Of a stretch of DNA of 64,000 bases, positions 8,105-15,372 are shown in pieces. The first letter of the stretch is position 1; every line of letters begins with the position of its first letter. Below the pieces are notes generated by a model, which did not search any database, was not told where the DNA came from, and was given only the letters and a program-made list of their open reading frames with translations. The position numbers were made by a program, and so were the translations under genes. The DNA comes from an uncultured Ruminococcus sp. (GTDB taxonomy: Bacteria > Bacillota > Clostridia > Oscillospirales > Ruminococcaceae), in NCBI GenBank assembly GCA_900752785.1, contig CAADWP010000059.1, positions 1 through 64,000 of the forward strand. The letters are read 5' to 3'.

Positions 8105-9118
8105 GTGGGAAAAATCCTTGTTACCGGAGGGGCTGGTTTTATCGGAAGTCATACCTGTGTTGAACTTCTTGCGAGTAATTACGAGCTTGTGATCGCAGAT
8201 AACCTTTGCAATTCTAAGGAGGCTGCCGTTGAGAGAATCAAGAAAATAAGCGGTAAGTCTGTTACCTTTTATAAAGCCGATATATGTGATTATGAATCGC
8301 TCTCCAAGATTTTTAAGGAGAACGAAATTGATACTGTCATTCATTTTGCGGGACTGAAAGCTGTAGGCGAATCAGTAAGGATTCCCGTTGAATATTATAC
8401 AAACAATATTTACGGTACATTGGTACTGCTCAAAGTTATGGCAGAAAATCACTGCCGCAGGATCGTATTTTCTTCATCCGCAACTGTTTACGGAATGAAT
8501 AATACTGCTCCCTATACTGAAGATATGCCGACTTCCGCAACGAATCCTTATGGATATACAAAGGTAATGATCGAGCAGATTCTCCGTGATGTTTGCATTG
8601 CAGATCCTGAGTTCAGCGCTGTTGCCCTTCGTTATTTTAATCCTATCGGAGCGCATAAAAGCGGTCTTATCGGTGAGGACCCTAATGGTATACCTAACAA
8701 TCTTGTTCCGTACATTGCCCAGGTTGCTGCGGGACGTCTTGAACAACTCAGCGTGTACGGTGATGATTACGATACTCCCGACGGTACGGGCGTGAGGGAT
8801 TATATCCATGTTGTTGATCTTGCCTGCGGACATGTATGTGCGGTCGGCTATGCAAGGGAAAATAAGGGCTTTATGGCGGTGAATCTTGGAACAGGAAAGG
8901 GTTCGAGCGTCCTGGAGGTTGTTGCAGCCTATGAAAAGGCGTGCGGAAAGCCTATAGCCAAGAAGATTGCTCCCAGACGTGCAGGAGATATTGCGACCTG
9001 TTATGCCGACGCTTCAAAAGCTAAGGAGCTTTTCGGCTGGGAGGCTGAACGCAATATTGACGAAATGTGTGCAGATAGCTGGAATTTTACAAAGTTAAAT
9101 CCAAACGGAATTGTTTAA
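8105..9118 (+). CDS. galE: UDP-glucose 4-epimerase
   Basis: This SDR-family enzyme interconverts UDP-glucose and UDP-galactose with bound NAD, serving galactose use and wall polysaccharide precursors. The N-terminal TGGAGFIGS glycine motif binds NAD; the catalytic pair is in SSSATVYG and YGYTK. Its length of about 337 residues matches the family. I place the start at GTG 8105: the SD AGGAGG (8092-8097) ends only 1 nt before the ATG at 8099 but 7 nt before this GTG, and MGKILVTGGAGF is the usual N-terminus. It is followed by a small membrane protein gene on the same strand. Confidence 0.95.
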   Translation: MGKILVTGGAGFIGSHTCVELLASNYELVIADNLCNSKEAAVERIKKISGKSVTFYKADICDYESLSKIFKENEIDTVIHFAGLKAVGESVRIPVEYYTNNIYGTLVLLKVMAENHCRRIVFSSSATVYGMNNTAPYTEDMPTSATNPYGYTKVMIEQILRDVCIADPEFSAVALRYFNPIGAHKSGLIGEDPNGIPNNLVPYIAQVAAGRLEQLSVYGDDYDTPDGTGVRDYIHVVDLACGHVCAVGYARENKGFMAVNLGTGKGSSVLEVVAAYEKACGKPIAKKIAPRRAGDIATCYADASKAKELFGWEAERNIDEMCADSWNFTKLNPNGIV

Positions 9119-9143
9119 AATAAAACTGAAAGGAAAAATCTAA

Positions 9144-9617
9144 ATGACACCGCAGCTTAGAGACTTACTTATTTTACTGGGCGGAATAGCCGCAGTTCTT
9201 GTCATAATAATAATTTTATTCAGCGGTAAAAGCCGATTCAGGCGAATATTATCAATTTTTCTTGAGGATACCGGCGAAGACGTGGATAATGTACCGGACA
9301 GACGTGCGCCGAACGGAGGGCATAGAGTCGAAGCCCAGCAATATGTGCAGAAAAGTACTAACGAGCCTAATGTTGTTATGGCTACTCTTATAAGGAAAAG
9401 CGACGATCGGCTTAGGGTCATTGAAAGCACAGGGCAGATTCACCTTGAGGATGAGTATTATGAATTGATCTTTGTTACGCGCAAGGGTCAGAAGCTTAAA
9501 ATTGAGTGCTCTGCTGAGGCTTACGATAAAATTCCCTTTAATCAGCAAGGTTCGCTTACATACAGAAGAAATACGCTTGTTAAATTTAAATATTATGAAG
9601 ATACTGTTTTAAATTAA
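9144..9617 (+). CDS. Single-pass membrane protein resembling the DUF2500 family
   Basis: This 157-residue protein has one N-terminal transmembrane helix (about residues 8-27) and a basic stop-transfer stretch, so the rest is probably cytoplasmic. The C-terminal part (about 75-157) has the strand pattern of DUF2500-type proteins, with YYELIFVTRKGQKLKIECS and a closing GSLTYRRNTLVKF segment. The function is unknown. It follows galE by 25 bp with its own SD AAAGGAA and is probably cotranscribed. The first hairpin of the 9641-9860 cluster could terminate it. Confidence 0.6.
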   Translation: MTPQLRDLLILLGGIAAVLVIIIILFSGKSRFRRILSIFLEDTGEDVDNVPDRRAPNGGHRVEAQQYVQKSTNEPNVVMATLIRKSDDRLRVIESTGQIHLEDEYYELIFVTRKGQKLKIECSAEAYDKIPFNQQGSLTYRRNTLVKFKYYEDTVLN

Positions 9618-9640
9618 ATGTTTTAATTAATGTCTGCTCA

Positions 9641-9689
9641 ACAACTAAAAAATGGCTTTATACAGCTTTCAAAAGCCATTTTTAGTTGT
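9641..9689 (+). terminator. Long A/T-flanked hairpin, likely bidirectional terminator (hairpin 1 of 6)
   Basis: ACAACTAAAAAATGGCTTT pairs with AAAGCCATTTTTAGTTGT around a loop of about 12 nt. The A-rich 5' arm and T-rich 3' arm suit termination after the upstream gene. Confidence 0.65.
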
Positions 9690-9860
9690 CAAAGCGCAAG
9701 AAAAAATAATAATATAAAAGATTTTTCTTGCACTTTGTTTTGCCCTTCAGGGCAAAATGAGCATGACATAAAGAAATGTGATGCGCAAATTCATTATAAA
9801 ATAGGGAATTTGCGCTCCCCGAACTATGTTCGGGGCAATAACCGCCAAACGGCGGTTATT
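9690..9860. repeat. Tandem cluster of five further hairpins
   Basis: Five inverted repeats follow hairpin 1. They are 9690-9737 (CAAAGCGCAAGAAAAAT against its near-perfect complement), 9738-9757 (TTTTGCCC TTCA GGGCAAAA), 9783-9815 (GCGCAAATTC and GAATTTGCGC), 9817-9835 (CCCCGAAC TAT GTTCGGGG) and 9837-9860 (AATAACCGCC AAAC GGCGGTTATT). The stretch has an 85-codon open frame that I do not believe to be a gene. A weak GAGG SD for ung follows. Confidence 0.85.
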
Positions 9861-9890
9861 GAGGACACATTAATTATAACGAGGTAAATT

Positions 9891-10562
9891 ATGGTCAATT
9901 TTGAAAATGAATGGGACGAGCTTCTCAAGGATGAGTTTGAAAAAGAATATTATCTAAAGCTTAGGCAGACGCTTATAAACGAATATCGCACTCAGCGGAT
10001 ATTTCCTGGAATGTATGACATTTTTAATGCTCTGAAGCTGACCTCATATAATGACGTAAAGTGTGTTATCATAGGTCAGGATCCTTATCACGGAGAGGGA
10101 CAGGCTCATGGTCTGAGTTTTTCCGTGCGCAAAGGCATAGCTCCGCCGCCGTCTCTTGTAAATATTTTTAAAGAGATACGTGATGATCTGGGGATTGATA
10201 ATCTCGGTAAGCACGGCGAGCTTACGGAATGGGCGAATGAGGGGGTACTGCTGCTTAATTCAGTGCTGACCGTCAGAGCTAATCAGGCGAGAAGTCACCA
10301 CGGCATAGGGTGGGAGAATTTTACTACAAGAGTTATTCAGTCGCTTAATCTTCGTGAAAAGCCCATGGTTTTCATGCTCTGGGGTTCAGATGCAAAGGCT
10401 AAGCAGCAATTTATTACTAATCCGAAGCATCTTGTACTAAAGGCGGCGCATCCAAGTCCGCTTTCAGCTTATAACGGATTTTTTGGATGCCGTCATTTTT
10501 CAAAAGCAAACGAATTTCTTCGCGCTAACGGAATGAACGAGATAAACTGGAGTATTAATTAA
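9891..10562 (+). CDS. ung: Uracil-DNA glycosylase, family 1
   Basis: This enzyme removes uracil from DNA to start base-excision repair. At 223 residues it has the family length, the water-activating motif GQDPYHG (about residues 61-67) and the closing minor-groove loop HPSPLSA (about 186-192). It begins 30 bp after a series of hairpins and is followed 5 bp later by metF, so the three genes to 12099 are probably one transcript although their functions differ. The SD is GAGG, close to the ATG. Confidence 0.97.
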   Translation: MVNFENEWDELLKDEFEKEYYLKLRQTLINEYRTQRIFPGMYDIFNALKLTSYNDVKCVIIGQDPYHGEGQAHGLSFSVRKGIAPPPSLVNIFKEIRDDLGIDNLGKHGELTEWANEGVLLLNSVLTVRANQARSHHGIGWENFTTRVIQSLNLREKPMVFMLWGSDAKAKQQFITNPKHLVLKAAHPSPLSAYNGFFGCRHFSKANEFLRANGMNEINWSIN

Positions 10563-10567
10563 CGAAT

Positions 10568-11428
10568 ATGAAAATAAACGAAATTTTTAAGAAAAAAACG
10601 GTATTTTCCTTTGAGGTTTTTCCGCCTAAAAAGACAAGTTCAATAGACACGATTTATAACACCCTTGATGAACTGCGTGATCTTGAACCTGATTTTATAA
10701 GCGTGACCTTTAGCGCGGGTGGAAGCGGAAACGGCGCGCTTGCTTGTGAGATCGCCTCAAAGATAAAGGAAAGCGGCGTAACGCCTATGGTTCATCTTCC
10801 CTGTATTAATTACACAAGAGCGGAGATCGACGGAGTTCTTGATGAGCTGAAAGCTCGGGAAATTGACAACATTCTTGCGCTAAGAGGCGATATAAACCCC
10901 AATATCCCTCCGAAAAGAGAATTTGTTCATGCCAGCGATCTTGTTACATATATCCGTTCGCATGGAGATTTTGATATTGCGGGAGCTTGTTATCCGGAAT
11001 GTCATCCGGACGCGCATTCTCTTGATGAAGATATTGCCAACCTCCGAAAAAAGGTTGACGCAGGCGTTGAGCATCTTATAACTCAGCTTTTCTTTGACAA
11101 TGAGTCTTTTTATGATTTTAGAGACAGGGTTGCTGCTGCCGGTATAGACGTTCCTATAGAGGCAGGAATAATGCCTGTAGTAAATAAAAATCAGATCGAA
11201 CGTATGGTAACTACCTGCGGAGCAAGCCTTCCGCGTAAATTTGTGCGGATCATGCAGAAATACGAGCATAATCCCGAAGCTCTCCGAGATGCAGGAATTG
11301 CCTATGCTGTGAATCAGATAGTTGATCTTGCTGCAAGCGGTGTTGACGGTATTCATTTATACACAATGAATAACGCATATGTTGCACGAAAGATCAGCAA
11401 TGCCGTTTCGGGAATAATAAAAGCATGA
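10568..11428 (+). CDS. metF: 5,10-methylenetetrahydrofolate reductase
   Basis: This FAD-dependent enzyme reduces methylenetetrahydrofolate to 5-methyltetrahydrofolate, the methyl donor for methionine synthesis. The 286-residue TIM-barrel protein carries the N-terminal FEVFPPKK motif, the SVTFSAGGSG segment, LALRGD, and the GACYPECHPD flavin/folate-binding region. It lies 5 bp after ung with no good SD of its own and overlaps the next gene by 4 bp, which points to translational coupling with the cobalamin-related protein downstream. Confidence 0.95.
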   Translation: MKINEIFKKKTVFSFEVFPPKKTSSIDTIYNTLDELRDLEPDFISVTFSAGGSGNGALACEIASKIKESGVTPMVHLPCINYTRAEIDGVLDELKAREIDNILALRGDINPNIPPKREFVHASDLVTYIRSHGDFDIAGACYPECHPDAHSLDEDIANLRKKVDAGVEHLITQLFFDNESFYDFRDRVAAAGIDVPIEAGIMPVVNKNQIERMVTTCGASLPRKFVRIMQKYEHNPEALRDAGIAYAVNQIVDLAASGVDGIHLYTMNNAYVARKISNAVSGIIKA

Positions 11429-12099
11429 TGGATTTCGGGAAAATTTCAAAATATGAAGCAGCCAGATATATGGGGATAAAGGGAACACCGGACGGCAAGG
11501 TGTCCGAGCTTCTTGATTGCCTTGAGCCTGTTGTGAGGGAAGCCGTGAAGCCGTGCTATGTTTTTCGTGAAACGACCGTGGAAATCTCAAATGACGGCGT
11601 TCAATTCGGATGTATAGACGTGCCTTTTACAGGAAACTCAATTTTAGAGCATATCAGGGGATGTGAGCGTGCCGTAATTTTTGCAGCTACATTGTCTGTA
11701 GAAGCGGATAAACTTATTAGAAAGGCTGCTGTGACTGATACTGCGGAAGCGCTTGTAATTGACAGCCTGTGCAGCGCAGCTATAGAACAGGTTTGCGACA
11801 CTGCCGAAGAGGAGATTTTTTCACAAATAAAAGCTCGTTTCAGAACATGGCGATTTAGTCCGGGGTATGGAGCCCTGCCGCTTTCGCTTCAAGAGGAATT
11901 TCTGCGTGCGCTTAACGCACAGCGCAGAATAGGTCTGACTGTTACTGAAAACAATCTACTTGTGCCGTCAAAGTCGGTAACGGCTGTGATCGGGATTTCG
12001 GAAAGACCTATGAATAAAGGCGATAATGGCTGTACGCTGTGTCCAATGCGCCAAAGCTGTGCTTACGCAAATGCAGGGAGACGCTGCGTAAGGCGGTAA
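11425..12099 (+). CDS. Methionine synthase (B12-dependent) activation-domain protein
   Basis: This 224-residue protein resembles the stand-alone C-terminal reactivation domain of cobalamin-dependent methionine synthase, which uses SAM and reduced flavodoxin to repair inactive cob(II)alamin. The family signature RFSPGYGALPLSLQ is at about residue 147, followed by KSVTAVIG. The C-terminus adds a cysteine-rich tail (CTLCPMRQSC and a further Cys near the end), typical of these separate proteins. The ATG overlaps the metF stop, so reductase and activator are coupled. The methionine synthase itself is not in the window. Confidence 0.85.
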   Translation: MMDFGKISKYEAARYMGIKGTPDGKVSELLDCLEPVVREAVKPCYVFRETTVEISNDGVQFGCIDVPFTGNSILEHIRGCERAVIFAATLSVEADKLIRKAAVTDTAEALVIDSLCSAAIEQVCDTAEEEIFSQIKARFRTWRFSPGYGALPLSLQEEFLRALNAQRRIGLTVTENNLLVPSKSVTAVIGISERPMNKGDNGCTLCPMRQSCAYANAGRRCVRR

Positions 12100-12120
12100 A
12101 TAATGCAGATCTCATGCATA

Positions 12121-12256
12121 ACGCTTGAACCGTACATCCGCAAAGGTTAGATACGTACCGTACAGATTTACTCACAATATGTCGTTATTTCTGCATAAGA
12201 AATGCGATTTGACGAAAATATTTGAGGCATAACCGCATGGCAGCTTTGTACGGTTT
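12121..12256. repeat. Degenerate inverted-repeat element, tentative member E of the 160-bp family
   Basis: The ends GAACCGTACA and TGTACGGTTTC form an imperfect inverted repeat around about 110 bp, and the interior has ACAATATGTCGTTATTTC, which loosely matches the CATACGTCAGTATG core of elements A, B and D. The relation is weak and needs alignment. Confidence 0.35.
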
Positions 12257-12352
12257 CATCTTAAAATTATGTTGAAAATACAACGATCGGCGGAGCAATA
12301 TATAGATGTATACTTTCTGCCGATTGCTTTAAAGCAAAGGAGTAATGCTTTA

Positions 12353-13741
12353 ATGAAAAAAATAAAAGCTTTTCTCTCAGCCATGATTATAATTTCTGCT
12401 GTTATGATGACGACTGCCTGTAATAGCTCGTCTTCGTCATCAAAAAATGTGAAAAAGTTTGATAAAGAGAAAACAGCGCAGTTGGTTAAGCTTGCTAATG
12501 ACAGCGGACTTCTTGACGGAGAATTGGAAAACAAGAAGATTAAGTGGCTTTGCGACTGGGATATCAATGCTGATCCTCATGCAGACCTTGCCTTATTTCA
12601 GGAGCTTTACGGCGGCGAGGTTGAATATATCCAGTGTACCTATGAGAATCGTTATGAAAAGCTCGCGCGGTATATCAGCAGCGGCGAGGGTATAGATTTC
12701 TTCTATGCCGGCAACGGAGATTCATTTCCGAAATGTGTGTCAAATAAGCTTTTTTCTTCGTACGATGATTATATTGACCTTGATTCAGCGCTGTGGAAGG
12801 ATGTAAAATCAGCGAACGATATGCTTAAATGGAATGATAAGCATTATATTGCTATCACTCAGATAAAGGGAGACGATGTCGCTGTTATATACAATAAAAA
12901 AACAGTACAGGAGGCAGGACTGAAAGATCCTGCGGTGCTTTATAAAAACGGCGAATGGACATGGGATTCTTTCCAGCAAATGCTTGAGAGTTTTGTAGAT
13001 ACTAAGAACAATAAATTCGGCATTGACGGTTGGTGGTTTGAATTTGGACTTATAAGTACTATAGGAGTTCCGCCTGTTGGTTATGAAAACGGAAAGCTAA
13101 AGAGTAATATTGGCAGTCCGGCTATGGAACGTGTTCAGAATCGTCTGTATGAGCTTTACAGCAAGGATTGTATCGCTATTGGCGTAGGTGAGTACGGTTG
13201 GGAAGCAAAGCCGCAGTATATAGGAGAGGGAAAGCTTTTGTTCTATCCTGTGGGGCTTTACGAGCTGTATATGGAGAAGGACAAGTGGCAGAAGCTCTAT
13301 GGCGAAGATGCCAGATTTGTTCCAATGCCCAGAGATCCTGAGGCTGATGCACATTATATAAGTACAGGGATTGAGGCGTACGCTCTTGTCAGCGGCGGTC
13401 AGAATCCCGAGGGTGTGGCTAAGTATCTTAACTGTAAACGCTTCTGTATGGTTAATGAAGAGGCGAATAAGATCGGTAAATCTATTTTCCGTGACGATTA
13501 TGGTTGGACAGACGAAATGTTTGAGATGCGTGAGGAAATGCAGCGACTTGCTGCGGAGCATCCCGTTTTTGACCTTTCCACAGGTGTTTCCGGTGACTGC
13601 GGAGCGCTTCTTGACAGCAGTCTCAGACAGGCTGCACGCGGAACGGCATGGAACGAGACTTATGACTCGATTGCATCTGTCGTCAAGGGTTATATTGACG
13701 AAGTGAACGAAGAACTGGCTCAAAGCTCGCCGTCTGCATGA
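12353..13741 (+). CDS. Extracellular solute-binding lipoprotein, probable sugar ABC transporter component
   Basis: This 462-residue lipoprotein has a signal peptide ending in the lipobox-like MMTTAC, followed by a serine-rich tether. The remainder has the layout of family-1 (MalE/UgpB-like) binding proteins, with aromatic residues typical of sugar sites (GEWTWDSFQQML, GWWFEFGL). An upstream in-frame ATG at 12269 would place 28 extra residues before the signal peptide; the ATG at 12353 has the SD AAGGAG (12337-12342), so I use it. No permease or ATPase gene is adjacent, so it may work with a transporter encoded elsewhere. The substrate cannot be told. Confidence 0.85.
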   Translation: MKKIKAFLSAMIIISAVMMTTACNSSSSSSKNVKKFDKEKTAQLVKLANDSGLLDGELENKKIKWLCDWDINADPHADLALFQELYGGEVEYIQCTYENRYEKLARYISSGEGIDFFYAGNGDSFPKCVSNKLFSSYDDYIDLDSALWKDVKSANDMLKWNDKHYIAITQIKGDDVAVIYNKKTVQEAGLKDPAVLYKNGEWTWDSFQQMLESFVDTKNNKFGIDGWWFEFGLISTIGVPPVGYENGKLKSNIGSPAMERVQNRLYELYSKDCIAIGVGEYGWEAKPQYIGEGKLLFYPVGLYELYMEKDKWQKLYGEDARFVPMPRDPEADAHYISTGIEAYALVSGGQNPEGVAKYLNCKRFCMVNEEANKIGKSIFRDDYGWTDEMFEMREEMQRLAAEHPVFDLSTGVSGDCGALLDSSLRQAARGTAWNETYDSIASVVKGYIDEVNEELAQSSPSA

Positions 13742-13947
13742 TCCTAAAGACGTTGGGATACTGATTCTGTTTTAAGTAATATTCGTAATTTATTCTCAAT
13801 GGAACTGCGCTTGTATTTTTAAGAATAATTTCCTGTAAATGCAAGAAGCGTTGTTTCCTATGAGAACAAGTTTTAACTTATGATAAAACGGAATATTGTG
13901 CAAAATAACAGATAGCAACAAAGATACTGAAAGTTTGCGGAAATCTA

Positions 13948-13976
13948 TTGCAATATTTGCTTATCTATGATATAAT
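13948..13976 (+). promoter_or_regulatory. Promoter of TTGCAA type for the SDR gene
   Basis: TTGCAA (13948-13953) lies 17 bp before a perfect TATAAT (13971-13976). The start codon is at 14090, leaving a leader of about 105 nt that contains a strong hairpin. Confidence 0.75.
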
Positions 13977-14016
13977 AATTATGTGTCTAATAACAGAATT
14001 AAATTATTTAGCAGGA

Positions 14017-14068
14017 CGCCGTCTGCAATTTTTAAGAAGTTGCAGACGCGGTGTTCTGAGTATTTTTT
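14017..14068 (+). other. Leader hairpin with T run, possible attenuator
   Basis: GCCGTCTGCAA and TTGCAGACGCGGT pair around a short T/A-rich loop. The stretch GAGTATTTTTTATTC follows before the SD AAAGG. It sits between the promoter at 13948-13976 and the start at 14090, so it could act as a conditional terminator. Confidence 0.5.
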
Positions 14069-14089
14069 ATTCAGAAAGGCGGATAAAAT

Positions 14090-15061
14090 ATGGAAACAGT
14101 TCTTGTTACCGGCGGCTGTGGTCTTATAGGTCAGCATATTTGCTCCGGATTGCTCAAAAAGGGATATTCCGTAATTGCGGCTGACAGTAAGCCGGGAATG
14201 TACAACGAGGGCAAATTGAACTTTAGATTTATCGAAGTTGCGCCTTCCGATAAAAACGGATATGCTGAAATTTTTGAGAATAATCAGATAGATATTCTCA
14301 TTCATGCTGCCTGCACGGTTGATAATGATTTTGGTCCCATTGTAACCGAAAATGAGATAAATATTTCAAGACAGTGCGATAAGTTTATTTATCGTTATGC
14401 AATGACCGGAACTGTTAAAAAGATCATTATGCTCAGTACGGAGCAGGTTTATGAATTTCCAAAAACGCGTGAGCCGATTCGTGAGGATGGCGCTCTTAAA
14501 CCCGACACGAATTACGCCGCACTGAAATTTGCTTCAGAAAAAGCTTTATTTACGGAAATGTCACATCATAAGAATGAAGACGGCGAATATAAGGTTCTTT
14601 GCTGCATCGCGAGATTTTCGCCTGTTTACACCATGAATTTTACGGATAATCTTGTAGCAAAGATAACCGATCCTAAGGATGGTTCAAAGTTTGTTGCGGG
14701 AAAAGGAACGTACGGTTTTCAGTTCTGCTGTGTTCATAATCTGGTGGATTTCATTCTTTGTTATGTTAAGAATGCCGATGATGCAACGTATGCGGGTACT
14801 TATAACGTAAGCGACAAGCTTCTTACTACGGCGGCTGATATTATTACTTTTATGAGAGAAAACCATAGTCTCGGACCTGTTCTTCAGAAAAATCCCAACG
14901 CTTCAATGGTTAAGCTTAAAGGAATTTTCGGAGGAAATAAGGAAGAAAAGACCAACTATCGTTACCTGAATCTTAACAAGCTCGAAAATAATAATATGCT
15001 TGATAATACAAAAGCGGCAAAGCTTACAAGTCCGCGTTGGAATATTACCAATACTAAATAA
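14090..15061 (+). CDS. NAD(P)-dependent SDR epimerase/dehydratase, probably acting on a sugar nucleotide
   Basis: This 323-residue extended SDR has the cofactor motif TGGCGLIGQH near the N-terminus, an LIHAA segment, the STEQVYEF strand and the catalytic pair as YAALK (about residue 144). It is a distant relative of galE at 8105 and lacks diagnostic residues for one substrate. It stands alone with its own promoter and leader hairpin. Reductase, epimerase or dehydratase activity cannot be separated by reading. Confidence 0.8.
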   Translation: METVLVTGGCGLIGQHICSGLLKKGYSVIAADSKPGMYNEGKLNFRFIEVAPSDKNGYAEIFENNQIDILIHAACTVDNDFGPIVTENEINISRQCDKFIYRYAMTGTVKKIIMLSTEQVYEFPKTREPIREDGALKPDTNYAALKFASEKALFTEMSHHKNEDGEYKVLCCIARFSPVYTMNFTDNLVAKITDPKDGSKFVAGKGTYGFQFCCVHNLVDFILCYVKNADDATYAGTYNVSDKLLTTAADIITFMRENHSLGPVLQKNPNASMVKLKGIFGGNKEEKTNYRYLNLNKLENNNMLDNTKAAKLTSPRWNITNTK

Positions 15062-15111
15062 AGCGATATAGGCTTGCCAGATTTTATTGTTGACTATAAA
15101 ACCATGTTGTA

Positions 15112-15310
15112 AGAGAACGTCCTTATACTCCCTCTATTGCAAATATCAGCAATATTGCTGATATAATTTCCGTCACTCTGCGTCAGAAACCTTCACCATA
15201 CGTCAGTATGCTTTTAGGTTTCTTCCTTGATTGACAAAAATTTTATTCATCACTATTATTAACATTTGCAATAGAGGGGAGTATAATTGCGGGGCGTTCT
15301 TTTTTTTATT
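15112..15310 (+). terminator. Terminator-like arms flanking element A
   Basis: AGAACGTCC lies immediately before element A and GGGGCGTTCT followed by eight T lies just after it. Together they form an imperfect stem that would extend the element's own hairpin and end in a T run, so the whole unit may terminate the upstream gene. Confidence 0.45.
15123..15286. repeat. MITE-like inverted-repeat element A
   Basis: The ends TTATACTCCCTCTATTGCAA and TTGCAATAGAGGGGAGTATAA form inverted repeats of 22-23 bp with one extra base in one arm. The 164-bp body has no gene and contains the core CATACGTCAGTATG at 15197-15210. Element B at 39546-39729 has related ends and the same core. Confidence 0.75.
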
Positions 15311-15372
15311 GAAATTTTTATGTTTTTCATAAATAAAGGACGGCAAATATGCCGCCCTTATTATTTATTATG

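Noticed and set aside
9630-9887. 85-codon open frame over the hairpin cluster
   Set aside because: The translation follows six palindromes, has low-complexity character and no SD; I regard the hairpins as the real feature.
13948-14184. Open frame beginning in the promoter of the SDR gene
   Set aside because: It begins at the -35 box, spans the leader hairpin and runs into the SDR gene in another frame.
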